A DNA stretch of 52,098 bases from contig NZ_KB908337.1 in the NCBI RefSeq assembly GCF_000382385.1, positions 1-52,098 on the forward strand, given 5' to 3'. Below the pieces are notes generated by a model, which saw only the letters and a list, made by a program, of their open reading frames with translations, did no database searches and was not told the DNA's origin. A program made the position numbers and the translations under genes. Shown in pieces: positions 8,177 to 16,001 of the stretch (position 1 is its first letter; the number at the start of each line of letters is the position of its first letter). Source of the stretch: Segatella maculosa DSM 19339 = JCM 15638. Lineage in GTDB: Bacteria; Bacteroidota; Bacteroidia; Bacteroidales; Bacteroidaceae.

Positions 8177-9070
8177 TCAATCATTTTGTTCATAATAATA
8201 TGAATAGTCTATGCCCTTCATAAACATTTCTCTATCATCAATCTTTGTGGTAAGCGCAGGTTGTACCAAAGCTTTGATGTGTGTACTATCAGACACACTC
8301 TCACGCATTGCTGAAAGATACTCGTTCTTATCTATTTGGCTCCAATCCACACACCGCTTGAGAGAACGTCTCAACATGAGATCAAGCCAGATACGAGTGC
8401 TTCGTCCATTACCTTCCATAAATGGATGAGCTACGTTCATTTCGACATACTTGTCCATTATTTCGTCGAAGGTGTTTTCTGGCATTCTTTCAATCGTTTG
8501 TAGCGTAGCAGGGAAGTGCATACAGTTAGCAAAGGTAAAGCCACCTTTGGAGATATTCTTCGTGCGGATTTGTCCAGCAAAGTCATACAAACCTCCAAAG
8601 AGATAAGCATGAATCTGTTGTAAACATTGTATGCTGCCTGGCTTAAGACTTTTCAGTAAACCACTTTCATATAACTGATATGCTTTCTTTCGACTTTGAC
8701 CATCTAATGTATTATCACTATATGTAAACCAATCAAGGAACTCATTTGCTCGATTGTTAGGATAGTGCTTTGCTAATAAAGTCACTCCTTCACTATCAAG
8801 GACATCTGCAATACGCATCTTGCCATCTGGTGCTTCAAATTTAAAGTTGTGAGTAGTACTCACGGGTTCAATGCCTTCTTGTTTTAACTTACGTTTTAAC
8901 CAACGCCAATAGTTACCAGCTTTGGTGTAGTCAGGTTCATCGTTAATGGCACGTACAATGTCTGTTGCTGAAAACCACCAACAATTATTTTCTTCGTCCC
9001 ATACGGCACGTACTTCACGGTCGTTGAAGAAACGAATTGATTTCTTATGTTGCTCTTTCTTCTCTTCCAT
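8177..9070 (-). CDS. Fic-domain protein with BRO-N-like N terminus
   Basis: The 297-residue protein joins a BRO-N-type DNA-binding-like domain (about 12-117: RAVWDEENNCWWFSATDIV and the NRANEFLDWF end) to a Fic domain. The Fic motif HPFMEGNGRSTR (215-226) is intact, with the catalytic His215, phosphate-binding GNGR and final Arg226, so it should transfer AMP or a similar group. A flap region GQIRTKNISKGGFTF precedes it. The C terminus ends S-Y-Y-Y-E-Q (290-295), close to the class III auto-inhibitory motif S-x-x-x-E-G/N but with Gln at the last position, and it stops two residues later. It sits between two hsdS reading frames, 8 to 10 bases from each. Confidence 0.85.
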   Translation of the reverse strand: MEEKKEQHKKSIRFFNDREVRAVWDEENNCWWFSATDIVRAINDEPDYTKAGNYWRWLKRKLKQEGIEPVSTTHNFKFEAPDGKMRIADVLDSEGVTLLAKHYPNNRANEFLDWFTYSDNTLDGQSRKKAYQLYESGLLKSLKPGSIQCLQQIHAYLFGGLYDFAGQIRTKNISKGGFTFANCMHFPATLQTIERMPENTFDEIMDKYVEMNVAHPFMEGNGRSTRIWLDLMLRRSLKRCVDWSQIDKNEYLSAMRESVSDSTHIKALVQPALTTKIDDREMFMKGIDYSYYYEQND

Positions 9071-9080
9071 AAATGGGAAT

Positions 9081-9857
9081 TTAGTTGTTTATATCATTAA
9101 TTTTTAGCTCGCCAGACATCAGCTTCGGGAGAAGTGTATTTCTAATTTTTGAAAGGTTCCTGATTTCGTTTTCATAAATTCTTATAGCATTGAATAAGGG
9201 ATTAATTCTTTTGCTAAACTCACTTATTATAGTTACAGGAGGTATTAATAACTTCATATTCTTAATAATTTTAGAATTTACAGCAGTTGCTATCGAAGAT
9301 GTACTTCCTAAGCGAGCATAGTTATAATTTTTTAGAGATAGATAAGTATACTCTCGGAAATAGCTTTTGGGGAGGTAAAATCTTGCTACTGCCTCATTCG
9401 TTGTTAATTCACAATTAGAAATACCCACTCTTCCTACTGTAAGTTTAAAACTTACAAGAATAGTATCTTCTGGTACAACAATGATATTAAATTTTGCAAT
9501 AGCTTCTTTTGTAAGATATTCTTTTGAATCCTCAATAAAAATTTCATTGCTACCTAGATCCGAGATAGATACCCATTTGACATTTCCATTGTTGATATTA
9601 GTAAACCATTGCTGTTCCTTTCTTGGAGGTGTTTTACCAATATTTATTTTAAATATGGTTTCTGCAGAGCATACTCTCCAACTTTCAGGTATCATTCCTA
9701 ACTCTGAATCCACAAACTTCCCCTCCTTAAATGGTTCAAAATCCACAAACCAAGATTTGAACAACGCCTGTGCCTGCTGCTCTAAATTATCATTTATCCG
9801 CCTATTTTTATGAAATAGCGGTTGATATGAGCTATATGTGTGATATGCTGTTTGCAT
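9081..9857 (-). CDS. hsdS: HsdS half subunit: second target-recognition domain only
   Basis: The 258-residue frame begins with an unrelated leader of 18 residues (MQTAYHTYSSYQPLFHK then Asn) and joins HsdS exactly at RRINDNLEQQAQALFKSW, then FVDFEPFKEGKF. A second-type recognition domain (about 60-220) and the C-terminal helix ending RNTLLPKLMSGEL follow. Its 3' end is almost identical to that of the full hsdS (7020-7067). It is therefore the mirror of the other half gene: it lacks the first domain and starts at the common core (9783-9800). It may be a silent cassette or a translated half subunit. It lies 6 bases downstream of the recombinase gene. Confidence 0.8.
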   Translation of the reverse strand: MQTAYHTYSSYQPLFHKNRRINDNLEQQAQALFKSWFVDFEPFKEGKFVDSELGMIPESWRVCSAETIFKINIGKTPPRKEQQWFTNINNGNVKWVSISDLGSNEIFIEDSKEYLTKEAIAKFNIIVVPEDTILVSFKLTVGRVGISNCELTTNEAVARFYLPKSYFREYTYLSLKNYNYARLGSTSSIATAVNSKIIKNMKLLIPPVTIISEFSKRINPLFNAIRIYENEIRNLSKIRNTLLPKLMSGELKINDINN

Positions 9858-9863
9858 TTTGAT

Positions 9864-10856
9864 TTAACTGATGAATTTGCGGTGAGAGAGTTTGACGTTT
9901 GTTTGATTAACCATTGCATAGTGCATGGTTGTATCAATTTTAACATGCCCAAGGAGTTTTTGTACTTGCTCCACGGGCATACCTTTATCTATAGCCATAG
10001 TTGCAAGTGTCCGACGGAACTTGTGTGGATGGACACGGACAATCTTAGAAAGCCTCCCAATCTTTCTTAGCCTTGTCTCTACTCCTGATATTTGTAATCG
10101 ATTGTGTGGTTTGGCAAGAGACACGAACAATGCTTTGTTTCTGTCTTTTCGCTCTGCGAGATATTGCTGCAAATGAATCTTTGCACGAGCATTGAAATAC
10201 ACGATATGCTCCTTGTTACCTTTACCGAAAACGATACACTCACGCTCATTGAAGTTTATATCCTCACGATTGAGCTTTACAAGTTCTCCAACACGCATAC
10301 CAGTAGAAGCCAATAGGTCTATCATAGCTAAATCTCGTACCCTTGTACAGTTATCGCGCAGTTGTTCCAAATTTTCGTCAGTAAGGACTTCCTTAATCTG
10401 TGTTCCAGTCTTAACCTTGTGTATTCTACGTACAGGACTTTTAATGATGTAATCCTCATCCTCTAACCATGAAAAGAAAGATGAAAAGATACGACGGATA
10501 TTGTCTATTGTGACTTTACTCGATTTGTGTTTCCGTTGAAATACAGCCAAATAAGCACGAATATCCTCTGTTGTATAGTTCGTAACTTTTTTAGGCATTT
10601 TCTTGAAAAGCTGATTAATGGTCGAGCCATAATATTTTATGGTAGGTGTGGTGCAACCTTCAACTTGCTTAGCTGACAAGAATATCTCTAACAGACGTTC
10701 ATTAGATGCATTGTTCTCTTGCATCAGCTCGTCGTCTGCTGTAATGGAGTAGTTACTAATTACTTGCAATAATACTCCATTGAGTTGTGCCATTTGTTCT
10801 ACACTTAATATACCTGCCATTGCATTGCTAATTTCTAAAATCAAATTTTCTTTCAT
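9864..10856 (-). CDS. Tyrosine recombinase associated with hsdS
   Basis: This 330-residue XerC/D-like recombinase has a core-binding domain (about 50-145) and a catalytic domain with all expected residues: Arg188 in STGMRVGEL, Lys212 in GKGNKE, His278-x-x-Arg281 in HPHKFRR, His304 in LLGHVKI and Tyr313 in MHYAM. It should therefore be active. Recombinases at this place, between hsdM and hsdS, are common in Bacteroidetes and exchange target-recognition domains. It lacks the large N-terminal arm-binding domain typical of conjugative transposon integrases. It may also have served the whole island, since no other integrase is seen, but that is inference. Confidence 0.9.
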   Translation of the reverse strand: MKENLILEISNAMAGILSVEQMAQLNGVLLQVISNYSITADDELMQENNASNERLLEIFLSAKQVEGCTTPTIKYYGSTINQLFKKMPKKVTNYTTEDIRAYLAVFQRKHKSSKVTIDNIRRIFSSFFSWLEDEDYIIKSPVRRIHKVKTGTQIKEVLTDENLEQLRDNCTRVRDLAMIDLLASTGMRVGELVKLNREDINFNERECIVFGKGNKEHIVYFNARAKIHLQQYLAERKDRNKALFVSLAKPHNRLQISGVETRLRKIGRLSKIVRVHPHKFRRTLATMAIDKGMPVEQVQKLLGHVKIDTTMHYAMVNQTNVKLSHRKFIS

Positions 10857-10903
10857 GTTCTTCTATATTAATGAATTGATAATATGGAAGAACATACAGC
10901 CTT

Positions 10904-12409
10904 TTACTTGATAGTGAAACCTATGCTTGCCAACTGTTTTCGTATCTCATCCTCCAAATCATGAGATTGGGCAAATAAATCGGACAATTCGGTTGTGAGT
11001 TTGTCCATCTTCTCTTGAAAAGGAATACCATCGTCTTCCTGTTCTGCAATGCTGACATAACGTCCAGGGGTAAGAATATAGTCTTGTTTTGCCACATCGC
11101 CAAGGGCTACAACTGCACAGAAACCTTTTTCATTCTCAAGTGTACCATCATTATATTTATCAAAAGTGTCTGCAATCTTTTTTATATCTGCTTCTTGGAG
11201 CTCACGAAGTTTGCGAGTAACCATTGTTCCCATGTTTCTTGCATCTACAAACAGAATTTTATCTTTCTGTTTCTTCTCTCGATTGAGGAACCATAGAGAG
11301 ACAGGAATACCTGTGGTATAAAACAGCTGTGAGGGTAGGGCAACGATACCTTCTATTAAATCGGCCTTGATGATATTCTCACGAATTGTTCCTTCTCCTC
11401 CTGTCTGTGAAGATAAAGAACCATTTGCTAATACCATACCTATTTTCCCTTTGGGAGATAAATGATGAATCATGTGTTGCAGCCATGCAAAGTTGGCATT
11501 GCCAGATGGTGGAATACCAAATTTCCAACGCACATCATCTTGCAACTTGTCTGCTCCCCAATCACTGAGATTGAATGGCGGATTAGCCATGATAAAATCA
11601 GCTTTTAATGTGGAGTGTTGATCGTCAAAGAATGTATCTGCATTAAACTTACCCAAATCCGCTTCAATGCCTCGAATGGCAAGATTCATTTGAGCCATCT
11701 TCCATGTCGTAGGATTGCTGTCTTGACCATAGACAGAAATATCTTTGATATTGCCTTGATGCCTTTCTATGAATTTGGCAGACTGAACGAACATTCCACC
11801 AGATCCGCAAGCAGGGTCATATACTCGGCCGTGATAAGGCTTCAGAACTTCAACAAGTGTTTGAACAATACAAGCTGGTGTATAAAATTCTCCTGCTAAT
11901 TTCCCTTCTGCTTCTGCAAATTTAGAAAGACAATATTCGTATGTGCGTCCCAATATATCTTTGGAATCTCCATGTTCTTTCATTTGAATATTGGTAAATA
12001 AATCTACCACATCGCCCAAACGCCTTTTGTCTAATTCTGGTCGGGCGAAATTTTTGGGCAGAATGCCTTTCAAACGGAGATTCTCCTTTTCAATAAGACG
12101 CATGGCATTGTCGATTATCGCACCTATTTCTGGTGTATGGGCTGCTTTTGCTACCACACTCCACCGTGCTTCTTGTGGGACAAAGAAAATGTTATCCGCC
12201 ATATATTCATCGCGGTCTTCCTCGAATCCTTCACCACTATTAACTAATTCTTGATATTTGGTTTCAAACTTATCGGAGATGTATTTTAGAAAAATCAATC
12301 CCAAAACTACCGATTTATATTCGGAAGCATCAAGATTGCCACGAAGCAAATCTGCTGCTTTCCATATTTCCTTTTCAAATCCAATATCAGCTGTATTTTG
12401 TTTTGCCAT
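10904..12409 (-). CDS. hsdM: Type I restriction-modification, DNA methyltransferase (M) subunit
   Basis: The 501-residue N6-adenine methylase uses S-adenosylmethionine to modify the sites chosen by HsdS. The N-terminal helical HsdM domain (about 10-140) precedes the methylase fold with motif I DPACGSGGMF (198-207) and motif IV ANPPF (275-279). The C-terminal part ends with a helical, Asp/Glu-rich tail that contacts HsdS. All motifs are intact and the length is normal. It is the first enzyme gene of the operon, 56 bases after the XRE-type regulator gene and 47 bases before the recombinase. Confidence 0.95.
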   Translation of the reverse strand: MAKQNTADIGFEKEIWKAADLLRGNLDASEYKSVVLGLIFLKYISDKFETKYQELVNSGEGFEEDRDEYMADNIFFVPQEARWSVVAKAAHTPEIGAIIDNAMRLIEKENLRLKGILPKNFARPELDKRRLGDVVDLFTNIQMKEHGDSKDILGRTYEYCLSKFAEAEGKLAGEFYTPACIVQTLVEVLKPYHGRVYDPACGSGGMFVQSAKFIERHQGNIKDISVYGQDSNPTTWKMAQMNLAIRGIEADLGKFNADTFFDDQHSTLKADFIMANPPFNLSDWGADKLQDDVRWKFGIPPSGNANFAWLQHMIHHLSPKGKIGMVLANGSLSSQTGGEGTIRENIIKADLIEGIVALPSQLFYTTGIPVSLWFLNREKKQKDKILFVDARNMGTMVTRKLRELQEADIKKIADTFDKYNDGTLENEKGFCAVVALGDVAKQDYILTPGRYVSIAEQEDDGIPFQEKMDKLTTELSDLFAQSHDLEDEIRKQLASIGFTIK

Positions 12410-12465
12410 GATTCTTTTTTATTATGTCTGAACTTTATTCTTGATGTATATCGAAAAACTTCTTA

Positions 12466-12672
12466 TTACTCATCTGGGGTGTTAATCAATTCCTTTGGAT
12501 TAACCTGCAAGATCTCTGCTATCTGAAATAGCAATTCTAGGCTTGGCTGTCGACGATTGCAAACATATGAGTTGACAATAGTGAAACTCTTACCGAGTTT
12601 CTCTGCAAGCCATGTTTGCTTAATCCCTTTCTCGATAAGCACCTCTTTAATTCTATTAGTTGGACTTTCCAT
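12466..12672 (-). CDS. Small XRE-family transcriptional regulator
   Basis: The 68 residues form a single helix-turn-helix domain of the Cro/C1 type: RIKEVLIEKGIKQTWLAEKL then GKSFTIVNSYVCNRRQPS then LELLFQIAEILQVNPKELI. It closely resembles the controller proteins that time the expression of restriction systems. It is the first gene of the RM operon and has a -7 box TATATTTG (12693-12700, read on the minus strand) about 20 bases upstream of its start. I infer that it regulates the operon; the operator is not identified. Confidence 0.85.
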   Translation of the reverse strand: MESPTNRIKEVLIEKGIKQTWLAEKLGKSFTIVNSYVCNRRQPSLELLFQIAEILQVNPKELINTPDE

Positions 12673-12725
12673 AAATATTATATGATTGTTTGCAAATATA
12701 GTAAATTTTCTTGTATAAAATACTC

Positions 12726-12753
12726 AATAAGAGGGGAATTTTCCCCTCTTATT
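12726..12753. terminator. Perfect palindrome, probable terminator
   Basis: Twenty-eight bases form a perfect inverted repeat with AAGAGGGGAA as the strong half of each arm and almost no loop. It lies 20 bases after the stop of the membrane protein gene on the minus strand and upstream of the XRE gene. There is no long T run on either side, so its strength as a terminator is uncertain. It may also be an operator for the nearby regulator. Confidence 0.5.
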
Positions 12754-12772
12754 AAAGTTTATGTGTTCAACA

Positions 12773-13435
12773 CTATTTGTTTTTCTTATTTTGCAGGTTA
12801 TTCTGCATCAAACTATCTGCCTTTTGCTTCAATTCCATATCGTAATCATCTGCTTTTTCCTTGATTAGTTTGATAATCTTTTCATTGCGATGAATATCAA
12901 ACACATCATTGAGCCATAGGATTTCCTTGGGGCTGCATCCTCTCCATACTCTGATGATTTGGAATTTCAAAGCATCATCTTCATATTGCTGTTTGCGTTG
13001 CCACAAGAAGTAGTTGCTGACCAATGAAACAAAACAAAGCATAGATACTGCTACCATATAAGTAAAGACTTTCGAGGACTTGAGGTCAAAACTGTGCCTG
13101 TGAATATGTTCCTGCGGTATTGGAAGCTCTTTATTCTCCTGCCATTCGTGCAACATGGTCAAGACGCTTGCCACCAATTTGTCCATGGGTTTAGCCTCCT
13201 CGTCCTTGATGCGCACTTGCACACCAATATACTTGTTAATCACTTCTTTTGTTCGCTGTTCATATTGATTGAGCAATTCCTGTTCCTTCTGCTCGTCACC
13301 TTGTGTTGGTGTAGATTGAACAGGGAGAAAGGCAGAGTTGTTCTTCTTTTCTTTCAGTTCATTTAGTTCTCTGTAAATTGTCTCCAGTTTGTTTTTGATT
13401 TCCTCAAAGAGGACAAATGTATTATTATCAGCCAT
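12773..13435 (-). CDS. Mobilization-associated membrane protein (remnant of a mobilizable element)
   Basis: The 220-residue protein has a Gln/Glu/Lys-rich N-terminal half with coiled-coil character (about 8-75), one membrane segment near 120-142 (VFTYMVAVSMLCFVSLVSNY) and a charged helical tail ending in NKKNK. It starts two bases after the stop of the relaxase remnant. A small one-span protein directly downstream of the relaxase is usual in Bacteroidales mobilizable elements. No enzymatic motif is visible. It is probably a leftover, as the relaxase before it is broken. Confidence 0.55.
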   Translation of the reverse strand: MADNNTFVLFEEIKNKLETIYRELNELKEKKNNSAFLPVQSTPTQGDEQKEQELLNQYEQRTKEVINKYIGVQVRIKDEEAKPMDKLVASVLTMLHEWQENKELPIPQEHIHRHSFDLKSSKVFTYMVAVSMLCFVSLVSNYFLWQRKQQYEDDALKFQIIRVWRGCSPKEILWLNDVFDIHRNEKIIKLIKEKADDYDMELKQKADSLMQNNLQNKKNK

Positions 13436-13437
13436 AG

Positions 13438-13917
13438 TTATAAATGTATTTTACGTTTTTTCTTTTTCTTCTTTTTATCGAGTGTGTTGTAAACCTCCGC
13501 AGGGACAGTGCCATGAGTTTGAAACAAATCCAGTCCTCCTTCTATGAGGTTGTTGGTAATTTCGCTCGTAACACTTGCAACATTGGATATGAGGTTTATC
13601 ATTCCTTGTGTCTGCTGTTCGTGTTCCCTGTTGTTCTGTTGCAGAGCAAAGTCTATCTTGGAATAACTGAAACCCCTATCCACTTTAGAGCCATTGAAAT
13701 GATAGCCGTTCTTTTCAAAGATAATTCCCTGCACTTCCTGTGAGTTGCCTTTGTACTTGAAACGGACACCAATATCCTGCTTTTTCAAATGAGCAAGTAA
13801 GGCTTTCCAATCCCTGCACCGAGCTATTTCTTCTTTCAACGCCTAATAGATTTCATACTTGGTCTTGTCAGGTTCTTTTAAGCGATGCTCCTTGACTTTT
13901 CTATTGGCAAAATATAA
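13438..13917 (-). pseudogene. Relaxase (mobilization nuclease), C-terminal remnant with in-frame stop
   Basis: The frame reads FANRKVKEHRLKEPDKTKYE then IY, then a TAG stop at 13843-13845, and continues ALKEEIARCRDWKALLAHL, FKYKGNSQEVQGIIF, NGYHFNGSKVDRGFSYSKI. This is the conserved C-terminal part of Bacteroidales relaxase/mobilization nucleases. The stop replaces what is normally a coding position (CAG to TAG is one step). The catalytic N-terminal part is absent: upstream of about 13917 homology is lost and the promoter of the divergent gene begins. A 133-residue frame from a TTG at 13839 remains open but is not a functional relaxase. Confidence 0.7.
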
Positions 13918-13923
13918 ACAGTA

Positions 13924-13958
13924 TTTGTTTATCTTTCCGATAATTTAATGTACCTTTG
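13924..13958 (+). promoter_or_regulatory. Promoter of the nuclease-like gene
   Basis: TTTG at 13924-13927 and TACCTTTG at 13951-13958 are separated by 23 bases, a good match to the Bacteroidetes primary promoter pattern. A possible TTG start at 13956 would overlap the -7 box, which argues for a start at 13986 or later for the downstream gene. Confidence 0.7.
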
Positions 13959-13985
13959 TATTCCGTAAAACAAAAGCAGTGGCCT

Positions 13986-14876
13986 ATGGAATGTCGAAAT
14001 GAAGAAATTGATTGTAAACAATCTAAAAACATATATTCAATGAAAGACTATTCATATATCATAGATGAAGCGTGTACTGGAGAAAAAACTCCAAAACTCG
14101 TCCGGCAAATCATACCGATCTTGGTCGGATGGGCAAAAAGGAAAGAAACAAATCATACTTATGGTGATTTGAGCAGGTTGCTTGGCTATCAAGATGGGCG
14201 ATGTATTGGCCATCAACTCGGTAGTGTTCAGTTGGTCTTCCAACAATTGCAGGAAGAAGCCGGTTTGGAGAAAATACCCACTCTGAATGCATTAGTCTCA
14301 AATGCGAGGACAGGTATACCTTCCGGAGGCTTTAGTTATGTGCATCCTAAGTATGACGAGATGGATCTCACGGAAAAGCAGATTATTGTGGAAAACGCAA
14401 ATAATGAAGCTTTTAACTACGAGAAGTGGGATTATGTGTTGGCTTTACTTGGATTAAAACCTTATCTTAGCCAAGCTGATGAAGATATTATTCGTTCTGG
14501 TGCATTTGGATTTGGAGGAGAGGGGAAAGAGCACAAACTGATGAAAGAGTTTATTGCTGCCCATCCAGAAGCTATTGACAAGCAAATAAGCGAAGAAGGT
14601 ATCTTGGAACATATATTATTGTCAGGTGACAGAGTAGATGTTTTCTTCCCCAAAGCAAATGTTGCGGTAGAGGTCAAGCCCAAACTCGCTTCTGATGCTG
14701 ATATTCTCCGGGGGCTTTTCCAATGCGTAAAATACAAAGCAATATTGGATGCTGAAGCCGAAGTTAAAGGTGAAATACCTGATAGCGAGATAATCTTAGT
14801 CATTGGTGGAAAACTTTCCCAATCAAATAGGAATGTGCAAGAATGCCTTGATATAGAAGTCATTGAAGAATTTTAA
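13986..14876 (+). CDS. PD-(D/E)XK nuclease-like protein with alkyltransferase-like N-terminal domain
   Basis: From the ATG at 13986 the protein has 296 residues; an ATG at 14040 (278 residues, MKDYSYII) is equally possible. The C-terminal half has VDVFFPKANVAVEVKPK with Asp218 and Glu229-x-Lys231, the signature of a PD-(D/E)XK nuclease fold. The N-terminal half reads TYGDLSRLLG, then IGHQLGSV, then IPTLNALVSNARTG, which follows the winged-helix core of O6-alkylguanine transferase and ATL proteins, but without the Pro-Cys-His-Arg active site. I infer a DNA-binding domain joined to a nuclease. It is the only plus-strand gene of the island and stands alone with its own promoter. A role in defence is likely from context only. 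Confidence 0.6.
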   Translation: MECRNEEIDCKQSKNIYSMKDYSYIIDEACTGEKTPKLVRQIIPILVGWAKRKETNHTYGDLSRLLGYQDGRCIGHQLGSVQLVFQQLQEEAGLEKIPTLNALVSNARTGIPSGGFSYVHPKYDEMDLTEKQIIVENANNEAFNYEKWDYVLALLGLKPYLSQADEDIIRSGAFGFGGEGKEHKLMKEFIAAHPEAIDKQISEEGILEHILLSGDRVDVFFPKANVAVEVKPKLASDADILRGLFQCVKYKAILDAEAEVKGEIPDSEIILVIGGKLSQSNRNVQECLDIEVIEEF

Positions 14877-14879
14877 TAC

Positions 14880-15276
14880 AAAAGCCTTTACAGAAAAACA
14901 TAATAACTAGTATAACCCTATACGGCGTAACTATAGTGTACAAAATAAGTTGATAACTTCTAATCCCTAAAGGAGTAAAAAGTTATGAGTCAGCACAATG
15001 AAGCCAATAGTACCTATTTTGTTAAATCAGTATGTTGCAAGTGGCATGAACATACATGATTTCTCATCGTATTATGGCATCTAAAGATTGGTTTTGCAAT
15101 TAAAAGACAATTATCAATTAATTATGAATTCAAAAAAAGGTCACTACAACAGCATTTGAACTTAACAAACGATATGGGTAAAGTCGATTTCCAATTAAGG
15201 ACCAAAGTTGTCAATTAATTCCTGTACACAGTATTCCTATTCATATTACTAAATGATTTCTTCCGAACCAACAGTT
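14880..15276. other. Intergenic region, no recognised gene
   Basis: About 400 AT-rich bases separate the nuclease-like gene from the palindrome array. A purine-rich AAAGGAG at about 14970 precedes overlapping short frames (24 and 28 residues, the latter beginning MKPIVPILLNQYVASGMNIH). They might be the start of a lost insertion-sequence gene, but I cannot identify one. Confidence 0.4.
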
Positions 15277-15430
15277 TTGGACACGTCTGTCCAACTAATT
15301 AGACACGTCTGTCCAGCCCGTTGGACACGTTTGTCTAACTCATTGGACACGTCTGTCCAGCCCATTGGACACGTTTGTCCAATTAATTGGACAAGTTAGT
15401 CCAAACGATTGGACAAACGTGTCCAATATT
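15277..15430. repeat. Seven tandem 22-bp units, each a palindrome
   Basis: Units start at 15277, 15299, 15321, 15343, 15365, 15387 and 15409, each 22 bases. Each has the form TTGGACA-N4-TGTCCAA, with small substitutions, followed by a 4-base linker such as CTAA or CCCA. The palindrome is kept in most units although the middle four bases vary. A regularly spaced set of dyads suits a multi-site operator or iteron array; no neighbouring replication gene is seen. Confidence 0.9.
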
Positions 15431-15503
15431 CCATGTCTTATATCTGTTCATAAGAACCTGTTAAGGAACTGCCGGCCGTATCTCAAGTATCGGGGCTCGG
15501 AGC

Positions 15504-15962
15504 CTACTCGTATCTTGCCAGCCGCATCAGTGCGGGATACTGTTCTTCATAGCGGTCGAATTCGATGGCAGCGCCGTCGTAGCCCATTTCGGTAAAGGCG
15601 AGGCGGACGTCTCGTTGCTCTTCCTCGGTGATGGCGCGGCGCAGCTGCTTCACCTTGTAATAAACGTCGGCGCCGAAGCACGACATGACTTTCCATTTTG
15701 CTCCGTGTAGGTCGGCAGCGCGCACGTTGTCGTAGATGCGGGAGATACCCCACGCGTAGCGTTCCTTGTGGTCGGGGTCGAAGAGCGGACAGGGCTGCGC
15801 GCCCGTTATCACGGCCGGATTTGCCACGGCATAACTCTCCCGCGTGTTCTTTGCGAGCATCTTGTGTGCCGCGTGCCGCAAGCATTCGTTTGCTCGTTCG
15901 CAGTTCGCTCCGCTGCAATGGGCGAAGCTGCTGCCTAATTGGTTGTATTCTTCGAGGGTCAT
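15504..15962 (-). CDS. Conserved hypothetical protein (DUF6078-like), Cys-containing
   Basis: The 152-residue protein begins MTLEEYNQLGSSFAHCSGAN and has four Cys residues in its first half (Cys16, 20, 27 and one in PCPLF), which could hold a metal. The segment KERYAWGISRIYDNV followed by VMSCFGADVYYKVKQLRRAI recalls DUF6078 proteins of Prevotella and Bacteroides, whose function is unknown. The gene is much richer in GC than its neighbours, so it was probably acquired or retained separately from the RM genes. No partner gene is adjacent. Confidence 0.7.
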   Translation of the reverse strand: MTLEEYNQLGSSFAHCSGANCERANECLRHAAHKMLAKNTRESYAVANPAVITGAQPCPLFDPDHKERYAWGISRIYDNVRAADLHGAKWKVMSCFGADVYYKVKQLRRAITEEEQRDVRLAFTEMGYDGAAIEFDRYEEQYPALMRLARYE

Positions 15963-16001
15963 AGAGGGTTGTGGTGAGTTTAGGTTAGTTCTATACTATC
16001 C

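Larger units (their letters stand above)
6482..9800. repeat. Three direct copies of an 18-bp recombination core in the hsdS genes
   Basis: The plus-strand sequence TAAATTATCATTTATYCG occurs at 6482-6499 (end of the first half gene), 7698-7715 (middle of full hsdS) and 9783-9800 (start of the second half gene). The first two share identity to one side of the core, the last two to the other side, so the core is the point where homology switches. All three copies have the same orientation. A second set of direct repeats, about 60 bp, covers the hsdS 3' ends at 7005-7067 and 9066-9128 and includes the ATG of the next gene. Confidence 0.8.

Noticed and set aside
8169..8180. TTG start for hsdS giving four extra residues
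   Set aside because: It overlaps the Fic stop codon and precedes a better ATG that gives the usual HsdS start.
15277..15430. CRISPR array
   Set aside because: Unit length of 22 bases with 4-base linkers leaves no room for spacers.
15365..15595. Plus-strand frame of 76 residues
   Set aside because: It starts in the palindrome array and is antisense to the DUF6078-like gene.
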